Part shown: positions 51,751 to 60,520 of the stretch, piece after piece | Layout: each line of letters opens with the position of its first letter | Numbering within the stretch: position 1 is the stretch's first letter | From: Candidatus Poribacteria bacterium | Lineage (GTDB): Bacteria; Poribacteria; WGA-4E; WGA-3G | Assembly: GCA_012267415.1 (NCBI GenBank) | Contig: JAAXGN010000104.1 | Coordinates: forward strand, 1 to 64,000 | Length of the DNA stretch: 64,000 nt | Direction: 5' to 3' | Made by a program: the position numbers and the translations under genes | Notes under the pieces: model-generated | Seen by the model: the letters and a program-made list of their open reading frames with translations, nothing else | Told to the model about the DNA's origin: nothing | Database searches by the model: none

Positions 51751-53619
51751 ATGAAGACACGCGAACTAACGATGGGACAAGCCATCGTCCAATTTCTCAA
51801 ACAGCAGTACGTTGAACGAGATGGCATCGAAACGGAATTCTTTGCCGGGATGTTTGGGATCTTTGGACATGGAAATGTCGCTGGTATTGGACAAGCACTA
51901 CACCAATACTCGAATGAATTTCGTTTTTATCAGACGCGGAACGAACAGTCTATGGTACATACCGCAGCTGCTTTTGCAAAGATGTCTAACCGACTCAAAA
52001 CCTTTGCTTGTACCTCTTCTATTGGGCCAGGGGCAACAAATATGCTCACAGGGGCTGCGGGAGCCACTATCAACAGACTACCTGTGCTCCTGTTACCGGG
52101 AGACATCTTTTCTACACGGTTAGTGGCACCTGTCCTACAACAGTTGGAATCTCCGCATTCACAAGACATCTCAGTTAACGATTGCTTCAAACCTATTTCT
52201 CAATACTGGGACCGCATAAATCGTCCTGAGCAGATTATCACTGCATTACCAGAGGCAATGCGCGTGCTGACATCACAAGCCGATACGGGTACAGTAACAT
52301 TAGCATTACCACAGGATGTTCAAGCGGAAGCATTTCCATATCCGGTAGAACTTTTTGAAAAACGTGTCTATACTATCCCAAGACCGCGCGCCGATGAAAA
52401 CCTGTTCAACCGAGCAGTAGAATGGATTACAAGTAGCGAAAAGCTGATCATCATTGCTGGCGGTGGTGTGATCTATAGTGAAGCAACTGAGCAGTTAGCA
52501 CAATTTGTTGAGAAAACTGGTATCCCTGTTGGAGAGACCTTTGCGGGTAAGGGTTCATTACGGTATGACCATCCACAAAACCTCGGTGCCATTGGCGCAA
52601 CAGGCACACCAGGCGCAAACATCGCTGCCCGTGAAGCAGACCTTGTCATAGCCATCGGAACAAGATTGAGCGATTTCACGACTGCATCAAAAACTGCCTT
52701 CCAAAATCCGAACGTTAGATTCATCAATATTAACATTGCTGAGTTTGATGCTGCCAAACACGCTGCGCTACCTTTAGTTGCGGATGCACGTGTTACGCTA
52801 TCCGAACTGACAGATGCCGTTGGAACTTATGAAATCAACACCGATTACGCATCGCGAATTGAGAAATATAGAGATACGTGGGATGAGGAAGTGGACAGGT
52901 TATTTCATCTTGACCTTCAACCACTGCCGAGTCAGAGTGAAGTTATAGGTGTTGTCAATGAATTTTCACGTCCCGAAGATGTCGTTGTGTGTGCTGCGGG
53001 TAGTCTTCCCGGTGACCTACACAAACTCTGGCGGACACGCAATCCGAAACAGTTCCATCTTGAATACGGATACTCTTGCATGGGATATGAAATCGCTGGT
53101 GGATTAGGCATTAAAATGGCTGACCCTACACGTGATGTCTATGTACTTGTCGGCGACGGTTCATATCTCATGTTAGCACAGGAAATCATTACCTCAATTC
53201 AGGAAAACTATAAGTTGATTATTGTCCTAATAAATAACGACGGACATAGCAGTATCGGTGGATTATCTAAAGCAACAGGCGCACAAGGCTTTGCTACCAG
53301 ATTCAGATATAGAGATGACAACTCAGGAAAACTTCATGGCGATTTTTTACCTGTTAACCTTGCAGCAAATGCTGAAAGTCTCGGGGCAAACGTCATTCAA
53401 GCAACGACCCCGCATACTTTAAAGATAGCACTACAGGAAGCACGAGATGCTGATAAGACGACTGTTGTCAAGATTGATGTTGATTTTGACGTGAGAGTAC
53501 CACAATATGAATCATGGTGGGATGTTCCTGTCGCCGAAGTTTCTGAGGTAGAATCTGCTGAAAAAGCATATCAAACGTATACAGAAGCAAAGGAAAAGGA
53601 ACGATATTTCCTTGGATAG
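51751..53619 (+). CDS. iolD: 3D-(3,5/4)-trihydroxycyclohexane-1,2-dione hydrolase
   Basis: 622 residues, ThDP-dependent ring-opening enzyme of myo-inositol catabolism. Features: FAGMFGIFGHGNVAGIGQAL near the N-terminus (typical of IolD), catalytic Glu in TRNEQSMVHTAAAFAK, central nucleotide-binding-like domain (IIAGGGVIYSEATEQLAQFV, VIAIGTRLSDFTT) and the ThDP motif GDGSYLMLAQEI to LINND. Length matches the family. AGGAGA upstream of the ATG. Its 3' end abuts the restriction enzyme gene. Confidence 0.95.
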   Translation: MKTRELTMGQAIVQFLKQQYVERDGIETEFFAGMFGIFGHGNVAGIGQALHQYSNEFRFYQTRNEQSMVHTAAAFAKMSNRLKTFACTSSIGPGATNMLTGAAGATINRLPVLLLPGDIFSTRLVAPVLQQLESPHSQDISVNDCFKPISQYWDRINRPEQIITALPEAMRVLTSQADTGTVTLALPQDVQAEAFPYPVELFEKRVYTIPRPRADENLFNRAVEWITSSEKLIIIAGGGVIYSEATEQLAQFVEKTGIPVGETFAGKGSLRYDHPQNLGAIGATGTPGANIAAREADLVIAIGTRLSDFTTASKTAFQNPNVRFININIAEFDAAKHAALPLVADARVTLSELTDAVGTYEINTDYASRIEKYRDTWDEEVDRLFHLDLQPLPSQSEVIGVVNEFSRPEDVVVCAAGSLPGDLHKLWRTRNPKQFHLEYGYSCMGYEIAGGLGIKMADPTRDVYVLVGDGSYLMLAQEIITSIQENYKLIIVLINNDGHSSIGGLSKATGAQGFATRFRYRDDNSGKLHGDFLPVNLAANAESLGANVIQATTPHTLKIALQEARDADKTTVVKIDVDFDVRVPQYESWWDVPVAEVSEVESAEKAYQTYTEAKEKERYFLG

Positions 53620-53641
53620 GACAAGAAAGTTACAGACCGAT

Positions 53642-56600
53642 ATGTCAGATGCAACACAGATACCCTTATTCGTTACAAACGAAGAGTCAGATAATGGATT
53701 CTACGATGCACTCAACTACATCCGACAAAACGCAAACACACAATTCGGTAAAGGCAGACTCTTTGAACGACTGATAAGAGCATATCTACTTGAAGACCCT
53801 TTCTATAAAAAACGATTCTCAGAAGTATATCTATGGGGAGAATGGGCAGAAAACCAACCCGGATTTGACCGTGTAGATCGCGGTATAGACCTCGTCGCAA
53901 TAGAACGTACAGGTGGTATTTGTGCTATCCAGTGCAAATGCTATGCAGAAGACAAACGGATTTCAAAATCTGATATTGATACGTTCATCTCACAATCCAA
54001 TCGGCAACCCTTTACCGCACGAATATTTGTAGATACCGGTAAAAGTTGGACTACCAACCTAAAAAAAGCCATTGATGGATTAGAACCCCCATGCCAACGG
54101 ATTAGCGCAGCAGACCTCGCAAGTCGACCTGTCCAGTGGCCCAATCTCAGTTCCCAAGAACCAGACCAATTAAACTACCAACTGGAAACGTTCAGTCTGC
54201 ATGATCATCAAAAGAAGGCATTTGATGATGTTATCAACGGATTCAAAGATTCTGACCGTGGTAAACTCATTATGGCATGTGGTACAGGCAAAACCTTCAC
54301 CGCACTCCGAATTGCAGAGGAAATCGCGGGTATTGGTGGTCGGGTGTTATATCTCGTCCCATCCATCGGACTCTTTGCACAAGCAATGCGTGAATGGGCA
54401 GAACAACAAGCAATTCCACATCGCTACATTGGTATATGCTCCGATACAAAGGCAGGAAAAGCGAATGAAGACGCGACCCTCATGGAATTGGAATTCCCTG
54501 TTACCACCGATGAAACCGTTATCTCCGAAGCACTACAGCCATCTAACAGTACTGACGATGAAAACAGCATGCGTGTCGTATTCTGCACCTATCAATCACT
54601 CCCGAAAGTCGCAGAAGCACAAGAGGCAGGCGCACCTGAATTCGATTTAATACTGTGCGATGAAGGACACAGAACTACCGGTATTGACAAACCCGACGAC
54701 AAAACCTCACCTTTCGTTCTCGTCCACGATACCGAACGTATACGCGCCAAAAAACGACTCTATATGACAGCAACACCCCGCCTCTATACGCAAAGCGCGA
54801 AAACAAAAGCAGCAAAACACGATATTGACGTGTTCTCTATGGATGATCCAAACACCTACGGACCTGAATTCCACCGACTCCCATTTTCAAAAGCAGTAGC
54901 ACAAGACCTACTCTCTGATTACAAAGTTGTCGTGCTTGCAATGTCAGAACAACGTGTGCAGGGTACACTACACAATTATCTCAGCAATGGTGGCAGTGAA
55001 GTTAACATCAGCGATGCAGCAAAAATTGTCGGTTGTTGGCGCGCATTACAGAACCCCGAAAGAAAATCACCAGACGACAATACCATCAAACCGCTCACAC
55101 GCGCCATCGCATTCACAAACACCATCAGATCATCACAAAACCTTGAGAAACATTGGAATGGCATTATTGAGAGTGCTATAGAAGAGACGCCAGAAGAACG
55201 TCGTCCAACCAATTTCAAATGCGAAACTGCACACGTCGATGGAACAAAGAATGCACTTGATAGGAAAAGACTTATTGAATGGCTAAAAGGCGATACAGAT
55301 GATGTCTGTCGTATCCTATCCAATGCAAGATGTCTATCCGAAGGTATTGATGTCCCCGCACTTGATGCTGTGCTGTTCATGTCACCGCGCAACTCACACG
55401 TTGGCATTGTTCAGGCAGTTGGTCGTGTGATGCGTAAAGCACCCGATAAGGAATACGGTTATATCGTGTTACCAGTCGCAATTCCGCCAGGTGTTGATCC
55501 CGTTGACGCACTCAACGATAACGAAAGATTCGCTACCGTGTGGGGTGTCCTCCGCGCACTCCGCTCCCATGATGACAGGCTTAATGCTGAAATCAATAAA
55601 ATTGACCTTAACAACGAACCGACTGAAATTATTATCTTTGAAGAGGAAAATGGCGATGGTGAATATGGAGAAGGAACAGTAGATCCTGATCAGTTACTGC
55701 TACCCTTCGGTATTCCTGCCGATGCCATCTACGCTAAAATAGCGGAGAAATGCGGTGATAGAAAATACTGGGAAGGTTGGGCAAAAGATGTCGCTGATAT
55801 ATTCAAACGACTCGTCGGACGGATAGAAAACCTACTGGAAAATCCCGAAAACAGCGCACTACAAGAGTGGTTTGACGACTTCCACAACGAGTTAATGGGA
55901 ACAATCAATGACTCAATCACACGTGAGAGTGCTATTGATATGATGGCACAACACATCATCACACGACCTGTCTTTGAGGCACTCTTTGACAACTACGATT
56001 TCGCATCCGGCAACCCAGTAGCAAATGCACTGAACAAACTCCAAAGCGATTTTGGTGAATTCGGATTGGAAAACGAAACACGCAAGCTTGCTGGTTTTTA
56101 CGAAAGCGTCCAATTGCGTGCCAGAGGACTTGACAATAGCGAAGCACGTCAACGTGTTCTGTTAGAACTCTACGAGAAGTTTTTCGTAACTGCCTTGAAA
56201 AAGGAGGTAGAACGACTCGGTATCGTCTACACACCGATTGAAGTGGTTGATTTCATACTCCATAGTGCCAACGAGGTATTGCAAGACGAATTCGGACGCA
56301 GTCTCAGCGATGAAGGCGTGCATGTGCTGGATCCGTTCACTGGTACCGGTATATTTCTGACACGTCTGCTGCAGTCCAATATTATCCAAGATACCGACCT
56401 TGAACGCAAATACCGCGAAGAACTCCATGCCAACGAGATTGTCCTGTTGGCATACTACATCGCCACCGTCAACATAGAAGAGACATTCCGTGGTAGACGC
56501 GGAGAAGACAGCACTTACGAACCTTTCAACGGCATTGTCCTAACCGACACCTTCAACCTCAACAAAAAAGACATTACAACCCTCTTTCCAAAAGAATGGC

Positions 56601-58471
56601 TGCCAGATAATAACAAACGCGCCGAACGGCAACAGAAACTCCCAATACAAGTCATCGTTGGCAATCCTCCATATTCCGCAGGACAGCGAAGTGCGGACGA
56701 TGACAATCCAAACGTGGAGTATCCTGAACTTGAAGAACGGGTTAGAGAAACTTATGTTGAGTATTCTGAAATGAGAAATAAAAATACTCTCTACGATACA
56801 TACAAAATGGCAATCCGTTGGGCATCCGACAGGATTGGTGAAAAAGGTATCATTGCTTTTGTTACCAACGGTTCGTGGATTGATGGTAATGTCGATGCAG
56901 GTATTCGGGCATGTTTGGCAGAAGAGTTTAGTTCTGTCTACGTCTTGAATTTACGTGGAAATCAACGAACGCAAGGGGAACGATCACGACAAGAAGGTGG
57001 CAAAATATTTGGTAGTGGTTCACGAGCACCCGTTGCTATTTCAATCCTTGTCAAAAATCCCAATGCAACATACGAAAGTTGTAAAATATACTACCGTGAC
57101 ATCGGTGACTATCTTACACGCGAGGAAAAATTAGAAATGCTACGCGAAAATGAGTCAATCTCAGGATTCAGTGATTGGGATACTATCACACCCGATAAGT
57201 ACTATGATTGGATTGAACAACGCAACGAAATGTTTGCAACTTTTTACCCATTGGGCACAAAGGAAGCGAAAGCTGGTAAATCAGATAATACAATTTTTGA
57301 ATTGTATTCAAGAGGTTTAGCAACAGGCAAAGACATATATATTTACAACTTCTCACACGAAACCTGTGCAGAAAACGCGAAGCAAATGACACAAACCTAT
57401 CTCAATGCCTTACAAGAACTTGAGGAAGCTCCTGAACTAACGGTGGATGAAGTAGCTCGCCGTCATTTAACAGATATTAAGTGGGATGGAGAACTAAAAA
57501 GCAATCTTAAACAGAAGAAGAAAACTGATTTTGATGAGTGTTACATCCGAAAAACTGTTTACCGACCATTTGTTGCCACGAATTGTTATGCAAATTATAT
57601 TTTCGCGCAAAGAAAGTATCAGATGGATCGAATTTATCCAGATAGTTCAAGCGATAACCTTGTGGTATGTGTCCCCGGCATCGGATCTAAAAAACCATTT
57701 TCTGCTCTTATTACCGATACAATGCCAGATCTAGGTTTCAACGAGGCGTGTCAGTGCTTTCCACGGTGGCAATATCCAAAACCTTCGGATACACCAGACG
57801 CATCAGAAACCCTCCTTGACGTTGACGACTCACCTGATCGTATTGACAACATCTCAGATACAGCACTAAAAGCATTCCAAGAACATTACGACGATGACAC
57901 CATAACCAAAGACGACATCTTTCATTATGTTTATGGCATCCTCCATGCCCCAAGCTACCGAGAACGGTTCGCAAACGACTTATCCAAGATGCTCCCGCGT
58001 ATCCCTTATGCACTAGACTTCACTGCTTTTGCTGACGCAGGATATAAATTAGCAGAACTCCACCTCAATTATGAGACGTGTGAACAATACCCGCTTAACG
58101 TTGAGTATCCCAATATGTCATCACCGCCAACGGATATTGAACATGCTGACCCGAACCTCTTCCGACTAACAGATAAAGCGATGAAGTTTATAGATGATCA
58201 GAAAAGAATTCTTGCTATCAATGATAATGTCCGCATAACAAATATTCCGGAAGACTCATGGGGATATGTTGTCAATGGCAGAACACCGCTGGAGTGGTTC
58301 ATTGACCGGTATTATATCAAGACAGACAAGGACAGCGGCATCGTTAACGACCCTAACGGATGGTTTGATGATCCGCGTGATTTGGTTGCTGCAATTAAGC
58401 GTATTGTTTATGTGAGTGTGGAATCTGCTCGGATTATTGATGGGCTGCCGGGGGAGATAACTGCGGAGTAA
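53642..58471 (+). CDS. Single-chain Type ISP restriction-modification enzyme
   Basis: 1609 residues from the ATG at 53642 (a TTG at 53612 overlaps iolD). Domains in order: Mrr-like nuclease (about 30-160; GIDLV with Asp83 and AIQCKC with Lys99), SF2 helicase/translocase (MACGTGKTFTAL near 211-222, DEGH 340-343, MTATP 375-379, QAVGRVMRKAP), an alpha-helical coupler, gamma-type N6-adenine methyltransferase (DPFTGTG from 897, NPPY 1008-1011), then a target-recognition region to the end. This order and length match LlaGI/LlaBIII-type enzymes that restrict and methylate in one polypeptide. No separate hsd subunits are nearby. The frame is intact. Confidence 0.93.
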   Translation: MSDATQIPLFVTNEESDNGFYDALNYIRQNANTQFGKGRLFERLIRAYLLEDPFYKKRFSEVYLWGEWAENQPGFDRVDRGIDLVAIERTGGICAIQCKCYAEDKRISKSDIDTFISQSNRQPFTARIFVDTGKSWTTNLKKAIDGLEPPCQRISAADLASRPVQWPNLSSQEPDQLNYQLETFSLHDHQKKAFDDVINGFKDSDRGKLIMACGTGKTFTALRIAEEIAGIGGRVLYLVPSIGLFAQAMREWAEQQAIPHRYIGICSDTKAGKANEDATLMELEFPVTTDETVISEALQPSNSTDDENSMRVVFCTYQSLPKVAEAQEAGAPEFDLILCDEGHRTTGIDKPDDKTSPFVLVHDTERIRAKKRLYMTATPRLYTQSAKTKAAKHDIDVFSMDDPNTYGPEFHRLPFSKAVAQDLLSDYKVVVLAMSEQRVQGTLHNYLSNGGSEVNISDAAKIVGCWRALQNPERKSPDDNTIKPLTRAIAFTNTIRSSQNLEKHWNGIIESAIEETPEERRPTNFKCETAHVDGTKNALDRKRLIEWLKGDTDDVCRILSNARCLSEGIDVPALDAVLFMSPRNSHVGIVQAVGRVMRKAPDKEYGYIVLPVAIPPGVDPVDALNDNERFATVWGVLRALRSHDDRLNAEINKIDLNNEPTEIIIFEEENGDGEYGEGTVDPDQLLLPFGIPADAIYAKIAEKCGDRKYWEGWAKDVADIFKRLVGRIENLLENPENSALQEWFDDFHNELMGTINDSITRESAIDMMAQHIITRPVFEALFDNYDFASGNPVANALNKLQSDFGEFGLENETRKLAGFYESVQLRARGLDNSEARQRVLLELYEKFFVTALKKEVERLGIVYTPIEVVDFILHSANEVLQDEFGRSLSDEGVHVLDPFTGTGIFLTRLLQSNIIQDTDLERKYREELHANEIVLLAYYIATVNIEETFRGRRGEDSTYEPFNGIVLTDTFNLNKKDITTLFPKEWLPDNNKRAERQQKLPIQVIVGNPPYSAGQRSADDDNPNVEYPELEERVRETYVEYSEMRNKNTLYDTYKMAIRWASDRIGEKGIIAFVTNGSWIDGNVDAGIRACLAEEFSSVYVLNLRGNQRTQGERSRQEGGKIFGSGSRAPVAISILVKNPNATYESCKIYYRDIGDYLTREEKLEMLRENESISGFSDWDTITPDKYYDWIEQRNEMFATFYPLGTKEAKAGKSDNTIFELYSRGLATGKDIYIYNFSHETCAENAKQMTQTYLNALQELEEAPELTVDEVARRHLTDIKWDGELKSNLKQKKKTDFDECYIRKTVYRPFVATNCYANYIFAQRKYQMDRIYPDSSSDNLVVCVPGIGSKKPFSALITDTMPDLGFNEACQCFPRWQYPKPSDTPDASETLLDVDDSPDRIDNISDTALKAFQEHYDDDTITKDDIFHYVYGILHAPSYRERFANDLSKMLPRIPYALDFTAFADAGYKLAELHLNYETCEQYPLNVEYPNMSSPPTDIEHADPNLFRLTDKAMKFIDDQKRILAINDNVRITNIPEDSWGYVVNGRTPLEWFIDRYYIKTDKDSGIVNDPNGWFDDPRDLVAAIKRIVYVSVESARIIDGLPGEITAE

Positions 58472-58509
58472 GGTTTCCATTTATTGAGTTAAGTAATCCA
58501 AAATTTTTC

Positions 58510-58538
58510 TTGGCAATTGTAAGGAAATATGTTATAAT
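58510..58538 (+). promoter_or_regulatory. Strong sigma-70 promoter
   Basis: TTGGCA 58510-58515, 17-bp spacer, TATAAT 58533-58538. Transcription would begin just before the hairpin at 58551-58580. Confidence 0.7.
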
Positions 58539-58550
58539 AAATAGCATGAA

Positions 58551-58580
58551 TCATTAGGGAATAGTTACCACTCCTAATGA
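58551..58580 (+). other. Hairpin near the 5' end of the transcript
   Basis: TCATTAGG (58551-58558) and CCTAATGA (58573-58580) form an 8-bp stem with a 14-base loop a few bases into the predicted RNA from the 58510 promoter. Possible RNA-stability or regulatory element. Confidence 0.5.
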
Positions 58581-58601
58581 GACAGCGATTACCATTATCC
58601 C

Positions 58602-58934
58602 ATGTTTACTAAACGTAAATTCATGGGTGTCGTGATGGCTTTCGTGTTACTCATACTAAATTGTATGTCCGGAACGTTAATCCAAGAAACCTTGTCTAAT
58701 GATAAAGGTTTCTTTGAATCCCTCAATGTAACTGTAAACAGTTTACCGCAAACAATGTTGATTTCAAAACTGTCAACAGTATTAACGGAATGGGTGATTC
58801 AATCGACCCATTTTTGGATTTTAGGAGGAATTCTGATGATTAAAAATTTCAGATACGCAATAGTAAGAGGAACGCACTTAAGATTGAAATGTAAATCACG
58901 AGGCAACACGAAAGACCATATTGAGTGGGTTTAA
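58602..58934 (+). CDS. Hypothetical small membrane protein (uncertain)
   Basis: A 110-codon open frame with a hydrophobic N-terminus (MGVVMAFVLLILNCMSG) after a strong promoter, but no Shine-Dalgarno at its ATG. Better supported is the in-frame ATG at 58836, preceded by a perfect AGGAGG at 58823-58828, which would give a 32-residue basic peptide (MIKNFRYAIVRGTHLRLKCK then 12 more). A hairpin with a T-run at 58789-58815 lies between the two starts. I do not recognise either product. Confidence 0.35.
   Translation: MFTKRKFMGVVMAFVLLILNCMSGTLIQETLSNDKGFFESLNVTVNSLPQTMLISKLSTVLTEWVIQSTHFWILGGILMIKNFRYAIVRGTHLRLKCKSRGNTKDHIEWV
58789..58815 (+). terminator. Possible attenuator or intrinsic terminator
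   Basis: AATGGGT (58789-58795) and ACCCATT (58806-58812) form a 7-bp stem with a 10-base loop, followed by a short T-run (58811-58815). It lies just before AGGAGG at 58823-58828. The stem is short, so efficient termination is doubtful. Confidence 0.35.
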
Positions 58935-59110
58935 ACACCCACAATGGAACAGGGGACACATCAGGAGTCCCTTAGACGTGTATCTCATGACCTCGTAGAC
59001 CGTTTTACCGTTCTCTTTCTTATAATCACACTTCATTGTAAGGGCGAGATATCCCCGTCCGTGTTCTCAGCAGTGAAATAATACAAATTACGTTATATAA
59101 AGAGAAAAAC

Positions 59111-59329
59111 ATGTCTAAGAAACTCAACCCGGATTCACTTTATAGAGCGTGTCGGATGGTATTCCAAGGCAACTCTTTTGCCAAGATAGGTCATGAATTT
59201 GAAGATCGCCCGGGAACAATACGCAATTGGTCGCGTCGGGAGAAATGGAAAACGTTTAAGGAAGAATTGACAGAAGCAACAAAAGCACGCGAGTTAGAAG
59301 TATTCACTATGGAGGCAACAACACAATAG
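59111..59329 (+). CDS. Small HTH protein, phage terminase small-subunit-like
   Basis: 72 residues: SLYRACRMVFQGNSFAKIGH then EFEDRPGTIRNWSRREKW. The pattern of a helix, 'a.iA.ef....gTirnW..r..W' and a charged helix is that of the HTH in phage terminase small subunits and related DNA-binding proteins. AGAGAAA upstream of the ATG. Its stop overlaps the start of coding similarity of the next gene, suggesting coupling to the nuclease. Confidence 0.6.
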   Translation: MSKKLNPDSLYRACRMVFQGNSFAKIGHEFEDRPGTIRNWSRREKWKTFKEELTEATKARELEVFTMEATTQ

Positions 59330-59412
59330 AACTTAAAGACCATATTGAAGATATACGCACACAATTAAAAGACAAGGTATTCAATGATGAGGAAGCAGTT
59401 AAAACTCACATC

Positions 59413-60366
59413 GTGCTTCGCCTGCTTGAACCATTGAAGTGGCCACGGTTCAAACCTAAGATTATTCAGCGGGAGTATCCCGTTAAGAGGTTAAAAGTTG
59501 ATTTTGCGTTGTGCCATCCAGAGAGTAAGCCAATTGTTTTTATTGAGGCGAAAAAGATTGGGAATATTAATGAGAATGGAGAAGAACAGTTATTTCAATA
59601 TGCTTTTAATCAAGGTGTTCCAATAGTGCTTCTCACAGATGGTAGAGAATGGCGGTTTTACTATCCACACGGTGAAGGGAACATTAAAGACCGTCTTGTC
59701 TACAAAGTAGACCTGTTAGAAACTGGCATTGAGGATTGTACAACCCATCTTAACAGATATCTCCACTACGAGGAAATTAGAAATGGAAACGCTGTTCGTT
59801 CAATCAAAGATGACTACACGCATGCACAGATTCAAAAAGCTTGGGACGCTTTACTCGTTGAAGCAGATCCTTCTTGGATAGATGTTATCGCGAGCAAAAC
59901 TGAAAACTTATGCAGACATAGACCGACCGCAGAACAGGTACTAACTTTTCTGAAGAAAATAAAGTTTGAAAGTGTATATCCTAGCATTGAGAGAGAAGAA
60001 TCCACTAGCAATGACTCTGAGAGATGCTTCGTTGTTAAATTCCTTAACGATAACACAACGGTCACAGGAAAGACAATAATAGAATCTTACACGAGAGCAA
60101 TTGATAAACTCGTAAACGACTGTGGTCTTGAACGAATAATCCAAGCTGATAAGGATTATGTGGACAAAGTGCCCTTTAGGAAACTTAGACATATCTCAAC
60201 AAAAAAGGAAGAAGTTGACCATCCACCTACTCACAAAGCTCGAGAATCGGAGGCAGGGAATTACTATATCTCAACACGTTTTCCCGGCCCTCAGAAAAAA
60301 GCATATCTTGAGGAACTTGCAAATGATCTACTCGGTATTCAATTGGAGGTTATATATCAAAAGTGA
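59413..60366 (+). CDS. HsdR-N-like PD-(D/E)xK nuclease domain protein
   Basis: 317 residues from a GTG at 59413. The N-terminal domain resembles HSDR_N_2: EPLKWPRFKPKIIQREYPV, then KVDFAL (Asp30) and FIEAKK (Glu45, Lys47), the expected nuclease motif, plus EQLFQYAFNQGVPIVLLTDG and REWRFYYPHGEG. The C-terminal half is uncharacterised. No helicase is attached, unlike full HsdR. Coding-like sequence in the same frame continues upstream to about 59308 (ELKDHIEDIRTQLKDKVFND then EEAVKTHI) with no ATG, GTG or TTG. The true start may therefore be a rare codon such as ATA at 59326 after GGAGG at 59311-59315. Confidence 0.8.
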   Translation: MLRLLEPLKWPRFKPKIIQREYPVKRLKVDFALCHPESKPIVFIEAKKIGNINENGEEQLFQYAFNQGVPIVLLTDGREWRFYYPHGEGNIKDRLVYKVDLLETGIEDCTTHLNRYLHYEEIRNGNAVRSIKDDYTHAQIQKAWDALLVEADPSWIDVIASKTENLCRHRPTAEQVLTFLKKIKFESVYPSIEREESTSNDSERCFVVKFLNDNTTVTGKTIIESYTRAIDKLVNDCGLERIIQADKDYVDKVPFRKLRHISTKKEEVDHPPTHKARESEAGNYYISTRFPGPQKKAYLEELANDLLGIQLEVIYQK

Positions 60367-60469
60367 TTTTCTGTGAAACCCACTTTTCAGTGTTAGTTAA
60401 GATTATGCAAATTAGTGGAGGGTCTACTCTTACATTGTAGGTCGGGTAGAGCGAAGCGACAAAGGTATC

Positions 60470-60497
60470 TTGACAATACTTATATAAATGGTATAAC
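60470..60497 (+). promoter_or_regulatory. Promoter of the AlbA_2 gene
   Basis: TTGACA 60470-60475 and TATAAC 60492-60497 with a 16-bp spacer and a TGG extension before the -10. The leader to the GTG at 60521 is short. Confidence 0.6.
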
Positions 60498-60520
60498 CAC
60501 ATTCCTCTCGGAGAATAATT

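Noticed and set aside
58472-59110. Retron or toxin-antitoxin module after the restriction gene
   Set aside because: No reverse transcriptase or toxin fold is recognisable; only hairpins and small frames are seen.
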